A stretch of DNA of 64,000 nt from Ptychodera flava (GCF_041260155.1 NC_091946.1:21841853-21905852), one strand, 5' to 3'; numbered from the stretch's first letter, positions 51,091 through 59,860 are shown. Numbers and translations: made by a program. Notes: generated from the letters alone by a model not told the origin.

Positions 51091-54000
51091 TCCTTTATTT
51101 CGAGAACCAGCTTATAGATATATAAAAAGTTAAAATAAAAACAAACAATGACGAAGACAACAACAAAAATACGTGCACCCATTAAAAAAGTCTCAACAAT
51201 ACAATACAGAGATTCTACAAACACAGTAAAACCTTATAAACAATCTGTCATGAAACATTTCCATCATCTACCCTTTTTAATAACATAATCAGACAAAGCT
51301 GAGCAGACTAAAGTGTTCGTGCTTCTATTCAATCTAAGATAAAAACCATCCCTAGCTGCACGTTGTTTACTGTCAAAGGTCAAAATGTGATTACGTACAA
51401 ATGTACCTACAAATGTTTCACTTATGCTTAACCTTTGCTTAATATTCAAAAGAATTCTACAACTATTATTATAAGCAACATGAATGTCGCTCATACATCT
51501 TTTGGAGAAAACACTCCATAAATGGGAACTGTACATGGAAGAACAGAAAGTTTGGAAAAGACCAAAGTTGAACAGCTGTGAAATTTACGAATAAGTGAAT
51601 TCGCCTGTGAATACAGCAATCTCATTTGGCGCATTATATCGTCATCGTCATTCCCAAAAAAGACTTCAAGATGACCATCAAATACGTATGTTTCCGTATG
51701 TTTCTCAACAAATTTCAACACCATTATTGGCAATGTATTGAAATTTTATACCGTGTTTATTTGATGTGGCATATCTAACAGAGTTTAGTTGACCAAGACC
51801 ACTGAGTATCCCTACCCTCTTTGTTCATTTACTGTTGATAAGCTCGAGTTTACTATAACATGGAACCTTCACGAACATATTCATTCCTTTGTTTTAAGGT
51901 AGAACACACCTCGGGGACAGACATTCGGACTCTCAAACTTTTACAATTCTCTTCTGATATACCACATGTGGGGGTTCATTTTAAAGCTCTTGGTGAAAGA
52001 AAACTTTTCACCGGCTTAGTTTTTTGAAATTCGAAAATTTTTATTTTTTGCCATAGAGTTAACACAGGGATGGCGGCCATTTTGAATTTCTAATATCGGT
52101 AAATCTTGGGTTATTTGTTTCTCTAGTACCAAACTTTGCACGGTGACCCCCTATTTTTATTCTTGATTTTGAAAGAGAATGATTGAAAGATTCCTTGAGG
52201 AAAGTTTGAGCAAAAGTTTAAGTCTTTCACGTTCGAGGTGCATATTACCTTAAGTCAATATTATAGCACAATTTAAACTGCCCTTGACAGCTGGTTGGTT
52301 GTGCATGATTGTCATCCCTGTAGTACGCACACTACCATCCCAAACAAATAATGCGGACCCCTGATATTTTGTTACTTTAAACTTGGTATGATAGCCGTTA
52401 CCATAGAACGAGGCCTACATATACGGTTAGGAAGGCCATAACAGTCGATAATTTTACAGGTGACAAAGAATACGACGCCTTCGTGTTGTACAGTAGCAAG
52501 GACGGAGATTTCGCCGAAGATATTATGGAGAGAATCGAAAGAAACGGCAAATATAAACAGTTGCTACATCACAGAGACTTTATAGCTGGAAAAGGTGGGT
52601 GTACGTAAAGTCAGCGAAACAATGTCGTTATTAATATGGATAGCTGAGTTTTGGCAATTATTTATATTTATATATTTGTCTAAGGTAGTATACGCCTCGA
52701 AAGGGAACGAATGAAACTTTTGATCAAACTTTCCTTAAAGAATCCTTCAACCATTCTCTTTCAAAATCAAGAATAAAAATTGAAGTCACAGTGCAAATTT
52801 TGGTACTAGAGAAAAAAATAATCAAAGATTTACCGATATTTAAAATTCAAAATAGCCGCCATCCCAGTGCTATCTCTATTGAGAAAAATAAAATTTTCGA
52901 ATTTCGGAAAACTAAACCGGTGAAAAGTTTTCTTACACCAAGAGCTTTAAAATGAACCCCCACAAGTGGTATATCAGAAAAGAATTGTAAAAGTTTAAGA
53001 GTCCAAATATCTGTCCCCGAGGCGCGTTCTACCTTAAGTGAAGTACTACGAATTACGTCAAATAAGGTTGTGGTGTCATTTTCTTGAAACTTTGCACAAA
53101 TATTCTTGGAAGTTGTGCAAGTGTAAAAATGAAATAAAAAATGGGGGTCACCACGCTCGTTTCCATGGAAACGGACGTTAAAATGGCGTCGTCAGAAATA
53201 AATAAAAATGATATAATTCACTTAAACTAAAGAAAGCAATTATAAAACGCTTAGCAAATGAGTTAATTTTAATAAATACCAGGAATTAAGATCCATATCT
53301 ATCGAATGTATAGTTTTCATGATGTTTGTAAAGAAATTTTAACATAAGTATTGATTACAAAATGACGATATCGAAATTATATCACTACATAATTTTCGAA
53401 CTTTCTTCCTGTCGCTTTGAATGGTGTCATTTTGACCAAACTTGGCGAATAAAATCCTGACATAATACCATTTAGTTTACACTTTTAATAAAAGGGTGTC
53501 ACCACGCTATTTTTTACAATATCTCCAGGTGAATGGGTAATATGCGCCATGTAAATGGGAGACAAATGTTAATTTTGCGCTCATATTGAGTAAAAACCAG
53601 CTTCCTAGGGGGTCAAAATATGACAAGGTTAAAGGTCACATGTATTTCTAAGAGACTGGGTCAAAAAATTAGGTAAAGCGCAATTTATCGACTCGAAGGA
53701 GTCGCACGTCCTTTCACAATATTTCGCAGATCAGTGGACTTTCTATATTGAGTCAATCTCCCTCTTTTCATTATCAATAGCTATTTTCGATAACATCGAA
53801 GACTCGTTCGACAACAGTCGGGCTGCCATTTTGGTGATCTCTCCAAATTTCCTCGAGAGTGGCACATGCGAACAAGAGGCGAGAATTGCCCTGGACAACT
53901 GGATCAACAGAAGACAGAAACTGATTCCGATTGTGAAGGGGAACATCGAACACACAAACCACTGTCAGGTGATCAAACGAATCATCAAATTCATAACATA

Positions 54001-54181
54001 TATTAAGTGGCCCGAATATGGTTCAAAGAAAGAGGAAAACACATTTTGGATGGAACTGGAAAACGCTTTGGATAAAAATATGCAAAAGCAGACAAGAATG
54101 GGTTTATTTAAAAAGGCATTATTAACTTTGTTCAGATGCCGCGGAAAGAAGTACTCTAGTGTCCCAAATCATGTTTTATGA
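32932..54181 (+). CDS. Type I receptor: cadherin-like, EGF, Ig, EGF, HYR ectodomain, transmembrane helix, TIR domain
   Basis: Seventeen exons: 32932-32986, 33606-33703, 34162-34206, 35530-35634, 36075-36185, 39049-39162, 42133-42238, 43045-43178, 44350-44641, 45526-45657, 47120-47327, 47558-47673, 48949-49080, 49730-49972, 50327-50476, 52460-52594, 53781-54181. Lengths total 2,577 bp, which is 858 codons plus stop, and phases agree at every junction. Order by residue: signal 1-18; cadherin-like about 44-165; unrecognised 177-353; EGF 354-397; Ig 398-505; EGF 506-549; HYR 550-630; membrane helix about 635-658; TIR 683-820. A cytoplasmic TIR implies signalling through TIR-TIR assembly, as in Toll-like and IL-1 receptors, but the ectodomain has no leucine-rich repeats and only one Ig. 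The EGF-Ig-EGF part recalls Tie receptors, yet no kinase is present. The ligand is unknown. The join across the exons is by eye; no transcript supports it here. Confidence 0.82.
33606..39162 (+). CDS. TIR receptor exons 2-6: single cadherin-like repeat
   Basis: Exons 33606-33703, 34162-34206, 35530-35634, 36075-36185 and 39049-39162 together encode a recognisable cadherin fold. [16 protein letters not shown] corresponds to the first strand and its E-x-PVG turn. [20 protein letters not shown] carries the F-x-ID-x-x-TG and LDRE calcium motifs. [10 protein letters not shown] is the following strand. [13 protein letters not shown] stands where cadherins carry DxNDNxPxF and has lost the Asn-Asp-Asn ligands. 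Calcium binding between repeats is therefore probably reduced, which fits a solitary repeat. Exon 4 has tandem acceptors (TAG at 35524-35526, CAG at 35527-35529), so one extra Gln may be included. Confidence 0.78.
33995..34123 (+). repeat. (CATA)n-(CAGA)n-(CACA)n microsatellite
   Basis: Compound tetranucleotide array about 35 bp before receptor exon 3. The reading frames across it are artefacts of the repeat. Confidence 0.95.
35091..35430 (-). repeat. (TCA)n microsatellite beside a possible retroposon tail
   Basis: A (TCA)n tract at 35091-35126 precedes about 300 bp of non-coding sequence. Read on the minus strand, the tract follows AATAAACTA, as a LINE or SINE 3' end with a simple-repeat tail would. 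The retroposon reading is tentative. Confidence 0.45.
35841..35962 (+). repeat. (GACA)n-(GATA)n microsatellite
   Basis: Short GACA units followed by an almost perfect GATA array of about 95 bp in receptor intron 4. Confidence 0.97.
36269..36629 (+). mobile_element. MITE family A, full-length copy
   Basis: Bounded by TTAAGGTAGAACGCGCCTCG and GAGGCGAATACTTCCTTAA. It carries GAGTTAACTGAGGAATGGCGG and the TTTGCACGGTGA block of the family. Confidence 0.82.
37600..38275 (-). mobile_element. Penelope-like retroelement remnant (reverse transcriptase)
   Basis: Minus-strand translation shows pieces typical of Penelope-like reverse transcriptases: a TFDIFTL stretch (family usual FDFSTLYT), then [16 protein letters not shown] (usual GIPMGTNCAPLLADL), then KYLDMN. 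The element is a broken fossil in several pieces with multiple breaks and no clear ends, lying in receptor intron 5. Confidence 0.65.
40833..42094. mobile_element. Non-autonomous DNA transposon with TIRs of about 105 bp
   Basis: The left end (TTAAAGTGGCACTCCCACTT through the GATATCGATAAAA block near 40940) is mirrored at about 41985-42094, ending GGAGTGTCACTTTAA. The arms agree at most positions and TTAA lies at both outer edges. The 1.05 kb interior has no transposase-like frame. The right end is only 38 bp before receptor exon 7. Confidence 0.88.
42133..44641 (+). CDS. TIR receptor exons 7-9: unrecognised membrane-distal region
   Basis: Exons 42133-42238, 43045-43178 and 44350-44641 (phases 0-1, 1-0, 0-1) encode about 177 residues that I cannot assign. 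Asn-linked glycosylation sites (NAT, NFS, NYT, NQT) are present and cysteines are few. Alternating hydrophobic residues such as [15 protein letters not shown] and [11 protein letters not shown] suggest beta strands. The segment [20 protein letters not shown] leads directly to the first EGF. It could be one or two beta-sandwich modules (fibronectin III, Ig or galactose-binding type). Confidence 0.65.
44945..45335. mobile_element. Non-autonomous DNA transposon with TIRs of about 70 bp
   Basis: CAGTAATAGAGCGCGAAGCC at the left is mirrored by GGCTTCGCGCTCTATTACTG at the right, and the match continues inward to the AACTAATTAGT block and CAGCTGTAGCC. It lies in the intron between receptor exons 9 and 10. 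The CAGTA start is hAT-like. Confidence 0.88.
45526..45657 (+). CDS. TIR receptor exon 10: EGF-like module 1
   Basis: This 132-bp exon, phase 1 at both ends, encodes one eight-cysteine EGF module beginning [12 protein letters not shown] and closing [12 protein letters not shown]. The CPxGxYG-x-x-C opening is the MEGF/Tie/laminin type rather than the calcium-binding type. Confidence 0.85.
46545..46690 (+). pseudogene. Decayed duplicate of the receptor Ig exon
   Basis: Within the intron before exon 11, this stretch matches the second half of that exon and its donor flank at DNA level: TATCACATGG, TTTGAATCATAC and AAAGATGGCTTTTT recur in the same order as at 47240-47310. It is out of frame, has stops, and its intron boundary is changed. 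It is probably a relic of a tandem duplication of the Ig module. Confidence 0.7.
46765..46892 (+). repeat. Retroposon-like 3' tail and (AAAT)n tract
   Basis: A GGGCCTGGAGCCTGA stretch followed by an (AAAT)n array of about 53 bp at 46840-46892, resembling the tail of the LINE ending at 58745 (GGGCCCTTGG followed by AAATAAATAAATA). Probably a short LINE or SINE end. Confidence 0.5.
47120..47673 (+). CDS. TIR receptor exons 11-12: Ig domain split by an intron
   Basis: Exons 47120-47327 and 47558-47673 encode one immunoglobulin domain. The B-strand cysteine is in TILTCKTHN, the core tryptophan in NITWSLNN, and the F-strand motif is GQYECSV. The internal junction is phase 2; the outer phases are 1 and 1. 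Several potential N-glycosylation sites are visible (NIT, NHT). Confidence 0.85.
48471..48805 (+). mobile_element. MITE family A copy, right end eroded
   Basis: TTAAGGTAGAATATGCTTGG opens the element, with an unusual G run following. GCGGCCATTTTGAATTTCAAA and TTTGCACGGTGACCCC match the family, but the right terminal repeat is lost. It lies upstream of the second EGF exon. Confidence 0.72.
48949..49080 (+). CDS. TIR receptor exon 13: EGF-like module 2
   Basis: A second 132-bp, phase 1-1 exon encodes eight cysteines from [11 protein letters not shown] to [10 protein letters not shown]. Length, phases and cysteine count equal those of the first EGF exon, so the two probably arose by exon duplication. 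Confidence 0.85.
49137..49430 (+). mobile_element. MITE family A copy, diverged
   Basis: TTAAGGTAAACTACACCCAGG opens an older copy that includes GAGTTAACACAGAAATGG and TTCTTGATTTGGTAAG. It starts 57 bp after the second EGF exon. Confidence 0.65.
49730..49972 (+). CDS. TIR receptor exon 14: HYR (hyalin repeat) domain
   Basis: One 243-bp exon, phase 1-1, encodes about 81 residues with the HYR signature: a leading CP, an aromatic [11 protein letters not shown], then [17 protein letters not shown] and a closing C-x-F-x-V-x-V. HYR domains are Ig-like adhesive modules found in hyalin and in vertebrate sushi-repeat and complement-related proteins. Here it is the membrane-proximal stalk. Confidence 0.86.
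49998..50110 (+). repeat. (GTAT)n microsatellite
   Basis: A (TATG)n array with a GCACGCACGCACGCA interruption, just after the HYR exon. The frames on both strands are repeat artefacts. Confidence 0.95.
50327..50476 (+). CDS. TIR receptor exon 15: transmembrane helix and juxtamembrane segment
   Basis: The 150-bp exon, phase 1-1, encodes [20 protein letters not shown], a single membrane-spanning helix. It is followed by YRYRLQMY and an acidic DIDDFEDD stretch before the TIR domain. Basic residues follow the helix, giving a cytoplasmic C terminus. Confidence 0.88.
50967..51091 (+). repeat. (ACT)n-(AAT)n microsatellite, tail of the adjoining LINE
   Basis: Trinucleotide arrays of ACT and then AAT directly abut the minus-strand LINE fragment. 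Read on the minus strand they follow AATAAAGGATATT, the expected place of a retroposed tail. Confidence 0.85.
51092..51735 (-). mobile_element. 5'-truncated LINE, 3' end only
   Basis: Minus-strand frames read [19 protein letters not shown], then [10 protein letters not shown] and [14 protein letters not shown]. These are the C-terminal region seen after the reverse transcriptase in many invertebrate LINEs. The two pieces are in different frames, the 5' end is missing, and the tail is the (AAT)n array. It lies in the intron between the membrane and TIR exons of the receptor. Confidence 0.72.
51894..52253 (+). mobile_element. MITE family A, full-length copy upstream of the TIR exon
   Basis: TTAAGGTAGAACACACCTCGG to GAGGTGCATATTACCTTAA. 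It is well preserved and in the opposite orientation to the copy at 52681-53037. Confidence 0.85.
52460..54181 (+). CDS. TIR receptor exons 16-17: cytoplasmic TIR domain
   Basis: Exons 52460-52594 and 53781-54181 encode the TIR domain and the C terminus. Box 1 is [10 protein letters not shown]. Box 2 with the BB loop is [11 protein letters not shown], and box 3 is FWMELENAL (residues 814-822). The helix [18 protein letters not shown] corresponds to the Toll-like receptor SxNFxxSxWCxxEL stretch. Two departures: the BB-loop proline of Toll-like receptors is alanine (residue 723), and the tryptophan before the cysteine is threonine. Exon 16 is 135 bp and symmetric (phase 1-1), so skipping it would remove boxes 1 and 2 in frame. 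The stop TGA is at 54179-54181. Confidence 0.9.
52681..53037 (-). mobile_element. MITE family A, full-length copy downstream of the TIR exon
   Basis: TAAGGTAGTATACGCCTCG to GAGGCGCGTTCTACCTTAA, inverted relative to 51894-52253. The two flank receptor exon 16 (52460-52594). Confidence 0.85.
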
Positions 54182-54555
54182 GCGCACAGCTTATCTGTCA
54201 ATTGCCGCAATTGTTACAAACATAATATTCTCATCACATACATTTATATCAATCGTCAAACATTTACAAAAGCCCAGATCAAGTTAGTTTTGTATTGTAA
54301 AAAAATATTCATAGTTTCCTCACAGACCACAATGTATAGTGAATCAAAATTTCGGTGAAATTCCAAAATCAATTTTTTTTGCCATAACTCCATACAAAAT
54401 TTGACCCATCCCCATCATAGATTGTAAAATTTGACACCCCCCTTAAAAACGGTTTTTTAAAAGTCATGCCCCCCCCCCGATTTCCACCGACCCCACCGTA
54501 AAAAACGAATGCTTCCTTAGAAAATGAAAACAAATGAGAATCCAAAATAAATCAT
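54182..54555 (+). other. TIR receptor 3'UTR
   Basis: No coding sequence follows the stop. An AATAAA at 54546-54551 is a candidate polyadenylation signal, but it lies at the edge of LINE debris, so the true end is uncertain. Confidence 0.35.
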
Positions 54556-54559
54556 AAAC

Positions 54560-55330
54560 ATTTAAAGATCTACGACCAATGGCCTTGACACCTGTATTAT
54601 GTAAGATACTTGAATCGTTTGTGGCACATGGCTTCTCGAAGAATTCAAAGATAAAATTGATCCAAAGCAAAGAAGTGCAATTAAAAGCACCTTTACAACG
54701 CACTGCATGATAGGTATGTTCCATCAATGGTATCTGGCAGCAGAATGGGGCTTAACAACACATGTTGTTCTGCTAGATTACTCAAAAGCTTTTGACCTTA
54801 TTTATCACAATATTTTTATCAAGAAATAGAAGATATGAAAGTCTCGGCAATTTTGGTCTCGTGGATAGCTCCCTTCCTTAGTGACAGGCAACAACGAGTC
54901 TCAGACTAAATCAAAGTCTATGGAGCTTTACTACAGGGTTCATGGCTCTGTCTCTTACAATTTATTATGATGATAAATGATTTGAAACCCAATACTCTGA
55001 CATATGAATTCATGGACGATACTGCTAACTTAAAGTCTGAGTATTTTCTAATTGCCAAAGCTCCATGCAGGAAGCTTTAAATTACACAAATGCCTGAGGT
55101 AAATAACATGAAACCGAATCCAAACAAGTTAAAAGACTAGTTCATCTCTTTTACGAAAGAAAAGCTAGAAATTTTCACAAAATTAACTGTCATAGACAGG
55201 GTAGATGTCCAAACAGTTCTCGAAGTTATGATAAATGATACACTGTCTTGGTCTGATTATATTGACTACAATAACTTCTTAAAAGACCAGGCTTGAGCAT
55301 AAAGCATTTACAAACATAGTGTATGTCAAT
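54560..55330 (+). mobile_element. Heavily decayed LINE reverse transcriptase
   Basis: Translated pieces show LRPMALTPVLCKILE, then LLDYSKAF, then LLQGS, and MINDLKPN followed by EFMDD, which are the ordered reverse transcriptase motifs of a LINE. They are spread over different frames with many stops. It is older than the LINE that follows it. Confidence 0.65.
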
Positions 55331-55349
55331 CATAAGACCTGTGGTCGAA

Positions 55350-58300
55350 TATGCACCGACAGCTAGTAGCAGACAGGGCCATCCTTCTTGGATCAGTTCA
55401 AAATAGAGCATTATCAGAAACAGATTTTACAAAACTTAGAAATCATGTTCATGACATTTTGGGTCCAGATGTGAGTTTTAAAATCCCTCCAGTTAGCGAG
55501 GAATTTGTGTTAAAAGAATTATCAAGTTTAAATACAGCTAAAGCTACTGGACTTGATCGGATAAGTCCTAAGATTCTTAAATTATCATCGAACGCTATAG
55601 CTAGATCTTTATGGTACGTTTATAATTTAAGCTTAAAAAAGGTGTGTTTCCAGATATGTAGAAGGGAGCAAAGGTATACCCTTTTGCACAAGTCTGGATC
55701 CTTACAAGATGATGGAAACTACAGGCATGTTTAAGTACTCCCGGTCCTTTCAAAGATATTTGAGAAACATGTTCATAGTCATTTACACAGGTTCTTAAAA
55801 CCTATGGTTAATGACTCACAGTCAGGTTTTCGAAAAGGTTTCACATGTGCGACAGTTTTATGTAAAATGGTTCAAACCTGGTCTAAGGCTATGGATAATG
55901 GTGATCTAAATGGTGTAATTTTTATAGATTTACGCAAAGCTTTTGACCTGGTGAACCATGATGTACTTCTTAAAAAGCTTGAAATCTATAATTGTGATAT
56001 AACATCTATAAACTGGTTTCATTCATATATCTCAAATAGGAAATAAGTTGTCTGTTTTCAAGATCAAATTTCTGATGCTTTACCGATATCTACTGGGGTT
56101 CCTCAAGGTAGCATATTTGGGCCCCTTTATTCATATTGTTTATTAGCTCCGCTGACAGCGATGTGGAGCTTATCAAATAGGTTGATTTTCCGTCGTCATC
56201 CGTCGTCTTCCGTCGTCGTCCGTCGTCGTCGTCGTCCGTCAACAATTGCCTTCTCCTCTAAAACCGCAAGTCCGAATTGCTTTGAAATTTTATATGCAGT
56301 TCACTTGGGGTGACCTCACTTAAGTTTGTTAAAATCGTGGTAAAATTTGCATATTTGTATTTTTGGGGCATTTTTTTGTGTTTTTGGTAAAAAAATCTTC
56401 TTCTCTGAAACCGCTTGTCCGATTGCTTTGAAATTTGATATGCAGTTTACTTAGGGTGACTTCAGTTAGATTTGTTCAAATCGGGGTGAAATTTGAATAT
56501 TTGTATTTTTAAGGCAATTTTTGTCATTTTTGGTAAAAAAATCTAAAAATCTTCTTCTTCAAAACTACCTGTCAGATAGCTTTGATATTTGGTACATATG
56601 TCCGTAGGGATGATCTATTTCAGATTTGTTCAAATTGTGCAGAAATATGCAAATTTGCATTTTTAAGGCAATTTTTGCCATTTTTGGTCAAAAAATGTAT
56701 TACTCAAAAAGTACTGGTCTGATAGCTTTGAAATTTGGTATACAGGTTTCTATAGATGAACTAAGTAAAATATATATTGAATTTCTGACGAAATCTGTAA
56801 TTTTGTATTTTTGGGGCAATTTTTGTCATTTTTGGTCAAAAAATGTGTATTTCCAAAAGTACTCATCTGATAGCTTTGCAATCTGGTATACAGGTTCCTA
56901 CAGATGAACTAAATGTTATTTAATGAAATTATGATGAAATCTGCAATTTTGTAATTTTAGGCCAATTTTTGCCATTTTTGGTCAAAAAATGTATTTCTCA
57001 AAAAGTACTGGTCTGATAGCTTTGAAATTTGGTATACAAGTTTCTACAGATGAGCTTAGTAATATATATTGAATTTCTGATGAAATCTGTAATTCTGTAT
57101 TTTTGGGGCAATTTTTGCCATTTTTGGTCAAAAAATGTGTATTTCCAAAACTACTCATCTCATAGCTTTGAAATATTGTATACAGGTTTCTATAGAGGAA
57201 CTAAATGATATTTATTGAAATTATGAGGAAATCTGCAATTTTGAATTTTTGGGTCAATTTTTGCCATTTTCGGTCAAAAAATGTGTTTCTCAAAAAGTAT
57301 TGGTCTGATAGCTTTGAAATTCGATATGCAGGTTCCTACAGATGAACTTAATTTGATCTTTTGAAATTATGATGAAATCTGCAAATTTTATTTTGGGGAG
57401 CAATTGTTGCCATTTTTGGTCAGAAAATTTTATTCTCAAAAAACTACTCATCACATAGCTTTGGTGGACATGTTCCTAGGGATGATCCGATGTGATATAT
57501 TCAAAGTATGATAAAATCTTCTATTGTGTATGTTTGCAGCTATTTTAGCCACTTTTTTCTGGCCACTGAAATGAGCTATCAAAAATTTCCACCTTCTTCA
57601 ACATGTGTCAAAAATAGTTATTCTCTACATAAACACAGCGGAGCTATATCGGCCGCTAGGTCGCTTGTTAATGATTTACCTTTAGCTGTCAACAACACCA
57701 TTGAAATGTATGACGATGATTCTACAATCATGGCAAAAGGAAAGAATCTGGTAGAAATTGAAAAAACACTGAATTATAATCTTGAATCAATAAGACATTG
57801 GTGCATGCAAAATGAACTGGTTATAAATACAAGTAAAACAAAGACCATGCTTATGACCACACATCAGAGATTGTCACGTCTACCAAGAAATGTTCTTCAT
57901 TGTAAATTGGTCAGAATATTTTAGATTCTCTAAATGAAGAAAGACTTCTGGGAATAGTTGTAGATCAACACTTGAACTGGAAGTCAAATACTCATTCAAT
58001 TTATAAAAAGGTCAATTCACGTATAGCTCTACTTAGACATATAATACGGTATTTACCATTAAGTTATAGACGAACATATTATAATGCATATATACTTCCC
58101 CATTTGGACTATTGTTGTAGTGCATGGGGAACTAGTGAAAAAATATACACAAGTTATTCAAATTACAGAAACGCGCTGTACGTATTATGATGGGCAGTAA
58201 GTATAATTATCCAACCAATCGACATTTTAGATCATTACATATTATGCCTTAACCTGATAGAATTTTACACGATAATAAGTGTTTAGTTTTTTAATCCTTG

Positions 58301-58745
58301 AAAGGTATAGCCCCATTGTATATGACGGAAATGTTCCAATATGTCAATCAGTGTCACAGCCGTGTGACCAGAGCTAGCTCCAAATATAAGCTTGATATCC
58401 CTAGAGCCAAACTGAATGTTTTTAAAAACACGTGGTCAGTACAGGGAGCTATGGAATGGAATAAGTTGAAAACAGAAAAACAGAAGTCAAATCTTCTGAG
58501 ACACTTGTCTCTTTTAAAAACAATTATTTAGAACAATATTGGGCAGAATTTTAATTTTTTCTTGTTTTTCCTGTTAAATGTGGCAGTTGTTATATGTGGT
58601 TATTTGAATTTTCACTTTTGAAAATTGTTTTTGTGGTTTTGTATATATTTGTTGTAATGTCGAGGGCCCTTGGGGAGATAAACTCTCTCTAGAGTTTACC
58701 AGGTTACTCTCATTAAGCCAAATAAATAAATAAAATTAAATAAAT
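55350..58745 (+). mobile_element. LINE retrotransposon (CR1/L2-like), split by another element
   Basis: The pre-RT region reads ATGLDRISPKILKL. Motifs follow in order: SQSGFRKG, FIDLRKAFD, STGVPQGS, then after the insertion NDLPL, YDDDST, KTKTMLM and WKSNTHSIYKKVNS, and ILPHLDYCCSAWG near the C terminus. The 3' end carries GGGCCCTTGGGGAGATAAAC and an (AAATA)n tail at about 58718-58745. The endonuclease part is missing, so the copy is 5'-truncated. It also has several frame breaks and cannot be active. The second reverse transcriptase half resumes at 57668. Confidence 0.85.
56143..57667. mobile_element. Inverted-repeat element of 147-bp tandem units inserted in the LINE
   Basis: The LINE is interrupted here. 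The insert opens TTAGCTCCGCTGACAGCG and nears its end with CAGCGGAGCTAT, inverted termini of about 11 bases. About 20 bases beyond the right terminus belong to neither element. After a CGTCGTCCGTCGTC tract, about eight units of near 147 bp follow, each built on TTTTTGCCATTTTTGGTCAA and CTGATAGCTTTGAAATTTGG. No coding frame is present. Confidence 0.78.
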
Positions 58746-59559
58746 TATCATATATCCAGACACTTCATATCAAGAATCTATTATAACTAAATGCAACACA
58801 GCACCAGAGAAGAGAGATCCTATCATGTCATTCTTTCTATCATAAAATTTGTATTGATATTGACAAGGTTGACTGTTTGATCAACCAAGTTTCCACCAGA
58901 AAGACTCGCCACTCAAAACGATAGTCTACCACTAGGTGTCGTTAAGCATAGCTTTACCCCTTACTTTCTTTACGATGATCAAAGATATCTTTCCTTTTAA
59001 TATGTGTGTTTTAGAACCGTTTAATGTCTCTTTATGACTTTAAATAGACAAGTTTTAATGTCAACTTTTCAAATTGTGTAAATTTTTAATTGTAAGAATC
59101 CAACGTTTCTGTACTTGAATAGTGTCTGGTTGCAAAAGTTCAATAAATTGATAATAATAAAAAAGACGGTCACATTGTGCAGCTTAAGGACTTTGATGCG
59201 GCCGTAAAATCATTGTAACTTGAGATATGGAATTTTCCCTCTACCTACTAGGAAAAATGGGCGTGATTGAATTGCCTAGTCGACTTGCGTAGTCTGTAAT
59301 AACTTTCTCTGAATTAACATATTATCTATTTTACACGTCTCCTATCTGCGTTTATTTTTTATGATATCATAATTATTAGAATTCTCATATCAGTGTTTTA
59401 GCTTATTTGTCAAGAATTCGTCTAATTCGGAATAATTATATGCCTGCATGCTAACACAATGAAAAGAAACGAATTCCCTAACAACACCTACGTTTAAAGT
59501 TCAGCGACAAATTGTAGCACATATTGGTAGGAAAATGGAAGGCAATAGTTATGAATCGT

Positions 59560-59856
59560 CTCATTCTCCATCAATATATTCCTGTTATTCTGCACAGATC
59601 TTGCACAGATTTGTTAGAATTTCTGTATCTGATGAATCCAGAAGTCTGTTGAATTTATGAAAGTGCGGGACAACAAAAGTCTCAGATGGTATATAACCAG
59701 TATTCACATCTCAAATTTGCGTAAAAGAGGACAAATCAGTAAAAAATGATATTCATCTTCGATATATTGTGACTTACAAATACTGCATCCTCTATGAATG
59801 GGGCCAATACCTTGACGTTGCCCTTCCTCAATTTCTAATGAAGTGCGTAACTTTGG

Positions 59857-59860
<4 letters not shown>
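59560..59860 (-). mobile_element. LINE C-terminal fragment
   Basis: The minus strand reads CSICKSQYIEDEYHFLLICP, the C-x-x-C...H...C motif that closes many LINE polyproteins, preceded by PKLRTSLEIEEGQRQ. Only this end is present. It runs directly from the (TC)n tract. Confidence 0.7.

Noticed and set aside
49998-51091. Spaced repeats that might look like a CRISPR array
   Set aside because: They are simple microsatellites in a eukaryotic intron with no unique spacers.
32932-54181. Receptor as a Tie-like tyrosine kinase
   Set aside because: No kinase motifs (GxGxxG, HRD, DFG) were seen; the cytoplasmic exons are clearly TIR.
56143-57667. The near-147-bp unit length taken as nucleosome phasing
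   Set aside because: Unit length varies and no evidence beyond the number supports this.
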